A stretch of DNA of 11,072 bases from Planctomycetota bacterium (GTDB lineage Bacteria > Planctomycetota > Planctomycetia > Pirellulales > Lacipirellulaceae): the NCBI GenBank assembly GCA_022615465.1, contig JAKEGR010000103.1, forward strand, positions 1 to 11,072, read 5' to 3'. Below, in pieces: positions 6,335-11,072 of the stretch (position 1 is its first letter; every line of letters begins with the position of its first letter). Made by a program: the position numbers and the translations under genes. A model generated the notes under the pieces. It saw only the letters and a list, made by a program, of their open reading frames with translations. It was not told the DNA's origin and ran no database searches.

Positions 6335-7516
6335 ATGGCCAAAGCAAAAAACAGCACCGCGACAAGTCCATCACTTCGGGAGGAACATGCCACGCCGTCT
6401 GGCGATCGCGTGGCGAAGAAAGCGGATGCGGGCGGACGTGGGAAGCTCACGGTTTCCGCACTCCGCCGGGAATTGGACCGCATCGACCGCGAGATCCTCG
6501 CCGCCATGAACCGGCGGGGTGCGCTTGCGTTGCAGATTGGCGAGTTGAAGCACGCCGATGCCCAGAGCATCTACGACCCACAACGCGAGTCGGAAGTGTT
6601 GCAGCAGGCAGCGGCCAACAATGCTGGGCCGCTCACCGACGCTGGCGTGCGGGCCGTTTTTCGTGAACTTGTCAGCGCCACGCGTGCCGTCCAGGAACCG
6701 TTGCGCGTCGCCTACCTGGGTCCGGAATTTACCTTCAGCCATCTGGCCGCCATCGAACGGTTTGGGCAATCGGCCGAACTGGTTCCCGTCGGGACGATCG
6801 CTGTCGTGTTCGAAGAAGTCGAGCGCGGCCAGGCCCAGTTTGGCGTTGTGCCCATGGAGAATTCGACCGACGGCCGGGTGGCCGACACCTTGGATTGTTT
6901 CTCGCGGTCGGCAGCCAGGATTTACGGTGAATTGCCGTTGCATATCCACCATTGCTTGCTCGGTGTGGGCCAACGGGACGACATTCGCATTGTCTACAGC
7001 AAGCCGCAGCCCCTCTCGCAGTGCCGCAATTGGCTGGCAAAACATTTGCCGCAAGCCGAATTGGTTGAATTGGCCAGCACGGCAGAAGCAGCCAAGCGGG
7101 CGAAAGACGAGCCGCACGCCGCCGCGGTCGCAAGTGCTCAGGCCGGCGTGAATTATGGCTTGCCCGTCCTGGCCAAAGATATCGAGGACCAACGCGACAA
7201 CATCACTCGGTTCGCCATCATCGCGGCCACCACCTCAGGCCGTACCGGCAACGACAAGACCACCCTGATGTTTGAGATTGCCCATCAGCCAGGCGCTTTG
7301 GCGGATACGATGGCCATCTTCAAACGGAACCGGCTCAACATGACCTGGATCGAATCGTACCCCATTCCGGGGGCGCGCGGCCGCTATCTGTTTTTCGTCG
7401 AATTTGTCGGCCACCAGGACGAGTTGCGCGCGCGCCGAGCCATCGCATCCTTGCAAAAAAAGGCATTGCGGTTGGAAGTGCTGGGATCCTACGGGCAGAC
7501 CGAACCGGTCGGATGA
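6335..7516 (+). CDS. pheA: bifunctional chorismate mutase / prephenate dehydratase (P-protein)
   Basis: Catalyses chorismate to prephenate and prephenate to phenylpyruvate, the last steps specific to phenylalanine synthesis. The 393-residue product has three parts. An AroQ chorismate mutase domain lies at about 38-120, with R44, R61, K72, D81, R84 and E85 at the spacing of the known active-site residues. The prephenate dehydratase domain (about 123-298) carries PMENSTDGR and the catalytic TRF at 291-293. A C-terminal ACT domain (about 309-385) shows the GAL motif (320-322). The second Phe-binding motif, usually ESRP, reads ESYP (340-343). The dehydratase opening usually read as GPEGTFS is GPEFTFS here. 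A polar 37-residue N-terminal extension precedes the mutase. The ATG has no clear Shine-Dalgarno, so a later start such as GTG at 6410 cannot be excluded. It stands alone, 289 bases before tpiA. Confidence 0.96.
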   Translation: MAKAKNSTATSPSLREEHATPSGDRVAKKADAGGRGKLTVSALRRELDRIDREILAAMNRRGALALQIGELKHADAQSIYDPQRESEVLQQAAANNAGPLTDAGVRAVFRELVSATRAVQEPLRVAYLGPEFTFSHLAAIERFGQSAELVPVGTIAVVFEEVERGQAQFGVVPMENSTDGRVADTLDCFSRSAARIYGELPLHIHHCLLGVGQRDDIRIVYSKPQPLSQCRNWLAKHLPQAELVELASTAEAAKRAKDEPHAAAVASAQAGVNYGLPVLAKDIEDQRDNITRFAIIAATTSGRTGNDKTTLMFEIAHQPGALADTMAIFKRNRLNMTWIESYPIPGARGRYLFFVEFVGHQDELRARRAIASLQKKALRLEVLGSYGQTEPVG

Positions 7517-7682
7517 TCCTGGCGGCCTGATGGGAACTTATCGCACACTGCTCCTATGCGCGGAAACAGGCAGCAGGTAGACTGGTCTGTTTGGCAAGAA
7601 CGGCGGTTCCACCGCCTGTGGAGTGCGATCCACTTCAGAAAGAGCTAGAACTGGTTTCAAAACGCGAGATCCGGGGGGCGAA

Positions 7683-7727
7683 GCTCCTGCTGAGCCGCAC
7701 TGGGCTTGTGTTTGGCTCGGCGGGTGC
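7683..7727 (+). repeat. long imperfect inverted repeat upstream of tpiA
   Basis: The arm ending CCTGCTGAGCC (7686-7696) pairs with the arm beginning GGCTCGGCGGG (7714-7724). They form eleven continuous pairs (two G-U), then one mismatch and two more pairs, around a 17-base loop. No T-run follows. Read outward, both arms match a theme like GGCTCRGCRGGWGC, which I associate from memory with dispersed intergenic repeats in planctomycetes. The surrounding gap (7517-7805) also holds two smaller hairpins (GGCGG/CCGCC at 7602-7616, GTGGA/TCCAC at 7618-7633) and no gene. Confidence 0.5.
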
Positions 7728-7805
7728 CGCCACGGAGTGGTGGTCGGCCCCGCCCTCCTGAGTGTTGGAATCAATTCTAATCCGTAACAATATCGGGAGA
7801 CCACC

Positions 7806-8561
7806 ATGCGACGTCCATTGATTGCCGGCAATTGGAAAATGAACACTGACCGGGCAAGCGCCGTGGCGCTGGCGACGGGGGTCGCGCGTCGAGCCAGCGA
7901 ATTCGCCCAACTCGATCTTTTAATCTGTCCTCCGGCAGTCTATTTGATTCCTGCGGCCGAAGCGATCGCCGGCTCCAAGGCGGCGCTCGGCGCCCAAAAC
8001 ATGTACCACGAGGCGAACGGCGCGTTTACCGGCGAGCTGAGCGCCGCCATGCTTCTTGATGTTGGCTGCAAATACGTGATCCTGGGCCATAGCGAACGGC
8101 GGCACATTCTCGGTGAAACCGACTCCGCCGTGAACAAGAAAACGATCGCCGCGCTAGATGCCGGGTTGATCCCCATTGTTTGCGTTGGCGAGATGCTTGC
8201 GGAGCGTGAGGCAGGAAAAACGGCCGATGTCATCCGCCGCCAGTTTGAGGGGTCGCTCGCGGGCCTGACAGCCGAACAGGCGGGGCGCGTTGTCCTGGCT
8301 TACGAGCCGGTTTGGGCCATCGGCACGGGCAAAGTCGCGACTCTCGATCAGGCCGAGGAGGTACATGCTGCCCTTCGCAGTCTCCTCGCCCAACGATACA
8401 ATCGACAGTCGGCCGACAGCGTACGCATTCTGTATGGTGGGAGCGTCAAGCCAAGCAACGCCGGCGAGTTGCTCTCGCAACCAAACATTGATGGTGCGCT
8501 CATCGGCGGCGCGAGCCTGAAGGTTGACGACTTCCTCGGTATTGCTGCCGCGGCAAAGTAA
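7806..8561 (+). CDS. tpiA: triose-phosphate isomerase
   Basis: Cytosolic glycolytic enzyme interconverting dihydroxyacetone phosphate and glyceraldehyde 3-phosphate. The 251-residue product is of normal length and all key residues are present: N9 and K11 in AGNWKMN, the electrophile H95 in LGHSERR, and the catalytic base E167 in AYEPVWAIGTGK. The latter runs into the mobile loop 6 (about 168-177). Phosphate-binding segments are YGGSV (210-214) and GALIGGASL (230-238). The ATG is preceded by GGAG with 7-base spacing. A promoter probably lies in the 289-base gap behind pheA, but none is clear; TTGGAA, 17 bases, CAATAT (7765-7793) is only a weak candidate. It is followed 53 bases later by secG, a pairing seen in many bacteria. 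Confidence 0.98.
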   Translation: MRRPLIAGNWKMNTDRASAVALATGVARRASEFAQLDLLICPPAVYLIPAAEAIAGSKAALGAQNMYHEANGAFTGELSAAMLLDVGCKYVILGHSERRHILGETDSAVNKKTIAALDAGLIPIVCVGEMLAEREAGKTADVIRRQFEGSLAGLTAEQAGRVVLAYEPVWAIGTGKVATLDQAEEVHAALRSLLAQRYNRQSADSVRILYGGSVKPSNAGELLSQPNIDGALIGGASLKVDDFLGIAAAAK

Positions 8562-8614
8562 CGGCGTTTTGCTCGTGATTTCCTGTTTCCCGATACCTTT
8601 ACCTCTGTATAGCC

Positions 8615-8986
8615 ATGGGCACAATTTTTGCCATCCTCCTGTCATTCCTGGCCATCTTTCTGATCCTTCTCGTGCTCGTGCAGCGCGGCCGCGGCGGCGG
8701 TTTGGCGGGAGCCTTGGGCGGCATTGGCGGGTCCAGCGCGTTCGGTGCCAAGGCCGGCGACGTCTTTACCCGGATTACCGTCGTTACCGCCACCATCTGG
8801 ATTGTCGTTTGCGTTGCGGCGGTCTACTGGGCAAATAACCGAGGCGATGCGCTGAGCGCGGCAGGCGGTAGTGATGCGTTGACCGAGGGGTCGGCGCTCG
8901 AGGTGCCGCCAACATCGTCCAAGGAAGAAGCTCCCGCCGAAAATGCCAACGAATCTGCGGCTCCAGCAAGCCCGGAGACGAAGTAG
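8615..8986 (+). CDS. secG: preprotein translocase subunit SecG
   Basis: Small inner-membrane partner of SecY and SecE that stimulates protein export. The 123-residue product shows the expected two membrane helices, about 3-22 and 52-72. The loop between them is Gly-rich and conserved ([15 protein letters not shown], then [10 protein letters not shown]). After the second helix comes a hydrophilic, Ala/Glu/Ser/Pro-rich tail of about 50 residues (73-123), which makes it longer than minimal SecG proteins and looks disordered. The ATG is chosen because it places the first helix at the N-terminus, as usual. No strong Shine-Dalgarno is visible. It lies between tpiA and yicC on the same strand. Confidence 0.93.
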   Translation: MGTIFAILLSFLAIFLILLVLVQRGRGGGLAGALGGIGGSSAFGAKAGDVFTRITVVTATIWIVVCVAAVYWANNRGDALSAAGGSDALTEGSALEVPPTSSKEEAPAENANESAAPASPETK

Positions 8987-9082
8987 TGATCGCCTTTCAG
9001 GAATTTCCGGTTGCGTGCGAGATGTTTCGACCGATTGGTTCCAGGCCCCATTGGTCAGTTTTCCACCCCAGGCGATTGTTGT

Positions 9083-9088
9083 AGGAGG
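9083..9088 (+). promoter_or_regulatory. Shine-Dalgarno site that selects the TTG start of yicC
   Basis: A perfect AGGAGG lies 8 bases before the TTG at 9097. The next in-frame ATG (9109) would be 20 bases from it, too far for normal use. The TTG start also restores the family N-terminus. Confidence 0.8.
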
Positions 9089-9096
9089 TTGTTGCC

Positions 9097-9981
9097 TTGC
9101 TTGTCAGCATGACCGGTTTTGGCGAAGCTCACAGCCAGGCGGCGGACATGGCGATTTCCGTCGAAGTGCGCACAATCAACAGTCGACACTTCAAACTCAA
9201 CTATCGTGCAACTGACGGCTACGCCGGTCTTGAGCCGGAGATCGAAGCGGTAGCCCGCGAACAGATTCGCCGCGGCACGGTTCAGTTGAATCTGTTTGTT
9301 GATCGACAGGCGTCGGCGGAGGATTATCGCGTCAACGCGGCGGTCCTGGAGAACTACCACTGGCAGCTCGATATGCTCATCGGGCGGCTCGAATGGACGG
9401 ACAAAGTCGATCTCCGCATGTTGTTGACCCTGCCCGGCGTCGTGACCGAACGGAAGCACTCAGATCACGACCCGCACGAAGATTGGTCCGCGATTGGGCC
9501 GGTCGTGTGCGAGGCGATTGCGGGGGCGGCCAAAATGCGGGCGGAGGAAGGTGCCGCACTGGCCGTCGATCTAGCCCGCAACGGCCAGCAAGTCGAGCAG
9601 TTGCTGAATCAGATTGCGGCACGGGCGCCGGAGGTCGTCGTCGGGTACCAGTCGCGTCTGACACAGCGAGTGCAAAAGGCGTTGTCGGATCTTAATGTTA
9701 CTCTGAATCCGGCCGATCTCATTCGGGAAGTAAGCCTGTTTGTTGATCGCAGCGACATTTCGGAGGAGGTCGTCCGCCTGCGAAGTCACTTGCAGCAATT
9801 CGCCGATGCGATCGAATTGGCGGAAAGCTCCGGCCGCAAACTGGAGTTCATTGCACAGGAGATGGGACGCGAGATCAACACGATTGGCTCCAAGGCAAAC
9901 GACGCGGAGGTTTCGCGGCATGTCGTCGATATCAAGAGCGCCCTGGAACGCATCCGCGAGCAGATCCAAAACGTCGAGTGA
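9097..9981 (+). CDS. yicC: YicC/YloC family endoribonuclease
   Basis: Member of the widespread YicC family; characterised members act as endoribonucleases or affect small-RNA turnover. The 294-residue product has normal length. The N-terminal domain starts LVSMTGFG and continues with SVEVRTINSRH (21-31), LTLPGVV (110-116) and MRAEEGAAL (147-155). The C-terminal domain (DUF1732 type) carries DISEEVVRLRSHL (220-232) and the signature GRKLEFIAQEMGREINTIG (246-264). The TTG start is supported by AGGAGG and by homology. The gene begins 110 bases after secG and ends 92 bases before gmk. Its position ahead of gmk, rpoZ and coaBC matches a gene order found in several phyla, including Bacillus, where a small remA gene sits between; that gene is absent here. 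Confidence 0.95.
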   Translation: MLVSMTGFGEAHSQAADMAISVEVRTINSRHFKLNYRATDGYAGLEPEIEAVAREQIRRGTVQLNLFVDRQASAEDYRVNAAVLENYHWQLDMLIGRLEWTDKVDLRMLLTLPGVVTERKHSDHDPHEDWSAIGPVVCEAIAGAAKMRAEEGAALAVDLARNGQQVEQLLNQIAARAPEVVVGYQSRLTQRVQKALSDLNVTLNPADLIREVSLFVDRSDISEEVVRLRSHLQQFADAIELAESSGRKLEFIAQEMGREINTIGSKANDAEVSRHVVDIKSALERIREQIQNVE

Positions 9982-10073
9982 GAATCGACATCCCGTAAAG
10001 AGAGAGGGATTGGCATCGGTCGCCAGACTGAATCTACCGCCCAATCGCCCTGAACATCCTTGGTGCTTCCTTG

Positions 10074-10661
10074 ATGAATGCTCTTCCCACTGTTGCCAAA
10101 ATGATCGTCCTTTCCGGCCCGTCGGGCGCCGGGAAGTCGACCATACTCCGCCGGCTGCTGGAGACCTATCCCGACCGGCTCCGACTGAGTGTCTCGGCTA
10201 CCACACGGTCGCCACGATCCGGAGAAGTCGATGGCGTTGACTACTATTTCCTTACTTCCACGGAGTTTGCCCGTCGCCGCGAGGCGGGCGAGTTTCTCGA
10301 ATGCTTCGAGGTATTCGGTCGGGGGCACTGGTATGGCACCCTGCTGGCGGAAGTCACACCTAGCCGCAACGCCGGAAAAACGGTAGTTTTAGATATCGAT
10401 GTTGATGGGGCGGCTCGAGTTCTGAGCCGGTTTGCCGACGTTCTCACCATTTTTCTGCGGCCCAGTTCGATGGAGGAACTTGAACGCCGATTGCGAGCCC
10501 GCGGCACAGAGACCGAAGAAGCCATCCAGCGGCGGCTTGAGGTCGCCCGCCGCGAGTTGGAGCGGGCACATCAGTATCAATTTCAAGTCGTCAACGATAC
10601 CGTCGAACATGCAGTGGACCAAATCAGCGAGATTCTGACCAAACAAGGGATCGTGAAATGA
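10074..10661 (+). CDS. gmk: guanylate kinase
   Basis: Phosphorylates GMP to GDP with ATP in purine nucleotide synthesis and salvage. With the ATG start the product has 195 residues, normal for the family. The P-loop GPSGAGKS is at 15-22. The GMP-binding segment [19 protein letters not shown] is at 41-59, and the catalytic-region motif DIDVDGA at 107-113. The lid and the R-rich helix (RLRARGTE, then IQRRL) follow. The GMP-site segment reads [11 protein letters not shown], about two residues longer than the common EVFGNYYGT. A TTG directly before the ATG could also be read as a start, and there is no good Shine-Dalgarno for either. The stop codon overlaps the start of rpoZ (ATGA), indicating co-translation. 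Confidence 0.96.
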   Translation: MNALPTVAKMIVLSGPSGAGKSTILRRLLETYPDRLRLSVSATTRSPRSGEVDGVDYYFLTSTEFARRREAGEFLECFEVFGRGHWYGTLLAEVTPSRNAGKTVVLDIDVDGAARVLSRFADVLTIFLRPSSMEELERRLRARGTETEEAIQRRLEVARRELERAHQYQFQVVNDTVEHAVDQISEILTKQGIVK

Positions 10662-10921
10662 TCGAAGCGCTCAAAGAAGAAGAAATCGTTAACAAGGTGG
10701 GTGGGCGGTTCAAGCTCTCCACGTTGATTCAAAAGCGGATGGTTGCTCTTAATGCGGGCGCCCGCCCGCTGGTCAACATTGGCAGCGACGACAAAATGGA
10801 AATCATTGTCCAGGAAATCCTGCAAGATAAGATCTTCCTGGATATGTCGAACGAGTTACGAACGATAGCCAACTTTGGGCCGGTTGGCGGCCCGCCCGAG
10901 TTTGATTTCGACGCGATTTAG
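10658..10921 (+). CDS. rpoZ: DNA-directed RNA polymerase omega subunit
   Basis: Small subunit that helps fold and hold the beta-prime subunit of RNA polymerase. The 87-residue product is typical in size. The conserved omega core is visible as [19 protein letters not shown] (10-28), followed by [10 protein letters not shown] and the helix [14 protein letters not shown]. The C-terminal tail ([16 protein letters not shown]) is Gly/Pro-rich and acidic. It is diverged from the E. coli protein but keeps the same pattern. Its ATG overlaps the gmk stop codon by four bases. The location directly after gmk and before coaBC is the conserved one, which strongly supports the call. Confidence 0.9.
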   Translation: MIEALKEEEIVNKVGGRFKLSTLIQKRMVALNAGARPLVNIGSDDKMEIIVQEILQDKIFLDMSNELRTIANFGPVGGPPEFDFDAI

Positions 10922-10984
10922 ATCGGTCAGATATCGTAAGCTGACGCTACGCTGAATCGTCGGATGGGAATGCCTGAGTTGTCA

Positions 10985-11072
10985 ATGCCTTCCAAACTGA
11001 TCATTGGTGTCACTGGTGGGATCGCGGCCTTCAAGACGGCCTCCCTTGTCAGTGCGTTGGTGCAGGACGGTC
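10985..11072 (+). CDS. coaBC: CoaBC (phosphopantothenoylcysteine decarboxylase/synthetase), 5' part only
   Basis: Only the first 29 codons are inside the window. They read MPSKLIIGVTGGIAAFKTA and onward, the N-terminal flavin-binding segment of the CoaC decarboxylase part (family pattern LGVTGGIAAYKA). The full protein normally also has a CoaB synthetase domain and makes 4'-phosphopantetheine for coenzyme A, but that part is not visible, so a stand-alone decarboxylase cannot be excluded. Two further in-frame ATG codons lie at 10964 and 10970; the one at 10985 fits the family length best, though no start has a strong Shine-Dalgarno. It follows rpoZ by 63 bases, the expected order. Confidence 0.85.
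   Translation, partial: MPSKLIIGVTGGIAAFKTASLVSALVQDG

Noticed and set aside
7565..7591. Inverted repeat AACAGGC...GTCTGTT after pheA
   Set aside because: Seven pairs including one G-U, a 13-base loop and no real T-run after it; not convincing as a terminator.
9055..9459. A 134-codon minus-strand frame opposite yicC
   Set aside because: Overlaps the strongly supported yicC gene and has no protein-like features of its own.
1..11072. CRISPR arrays, insertion sequences, prophage genes
   Set aside because: No regularly spaced repeats of 20 or more bases, no transposase or integrase reading frames and no phage proteins were seen on either strand.

Overview
The window looks like a chromosomal core region of a planctomycete, most likely near the Pirellulales. 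This is inferred from four things: a moderately GC-rich genome, a small basic protein of a type I associate with Planctomycetes (DUF6800-like), a RelE/ParE-like toxin pair of planctomycete flavour, and the combined gene order. No 16S rRNA or other taxonomic marker is present, so the placement is not proven.

Left part (1-3784). A tRNA-Ser(UGA) gene on the minus strand has a good sigma70-type promoter. Divergent from it is a small arginine- and lysine-rich protein that probably starts at a TTG codon, with its own candidate promoter and Shine-Dalgarno site. Convergent to that gene lies clpB, encoding the full-length ClpB disaggregase (minus strand). Immediately upstream of clpB, on the same strand, is a two-gene toxin-antitoxin-like pair whose genes overlap by ATGA.

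Middle part (3785-6334). dnaK (Hsp70) is on the minus strand, so dnaK, antitoxin, toxin and clpB all run in one direction. DnaK and ClpB cooperate in resolubilising aggregated protein, and the toxin-antitoxin pair sits between them. Upstream of dnaK is a 633-base gap, partly AT-rich, with no firm gene. It holds small hairpins, short repeats and an open frame that may be a gene remnant.

Right part (6335-11072, all plus strand). pheA encodes a bifunctional chorismate mutase/prephenate dehydratase with an ACT domain (phenylalanine biosynthesis). After a 289-base gap containing a strong inverted repeat come tpiA (glycolysis), secG (Sec translocon), yicC (endoribonuclease family), gmk (guanylate kinase), rpoZ (RNA polymerase omega) and the first 29 codons of coaBC (coenzyme A synthesis), which runs off the end. 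The yicC-gmk-rpoZ-coaBC order is widely conserved in bacteria, and gmk and rpoZ overlap by ATGA, so this is probably an operon.

I see no CRISPR array, transposase, prophage gene or clearly new multi-gene system. The most notable items are the toxin-antitoxin pair between the two chaperone genes, the TTG-started small basic protein, and the structured and repeat-bearing intergenic regions upstream of dnaK and tpiA.
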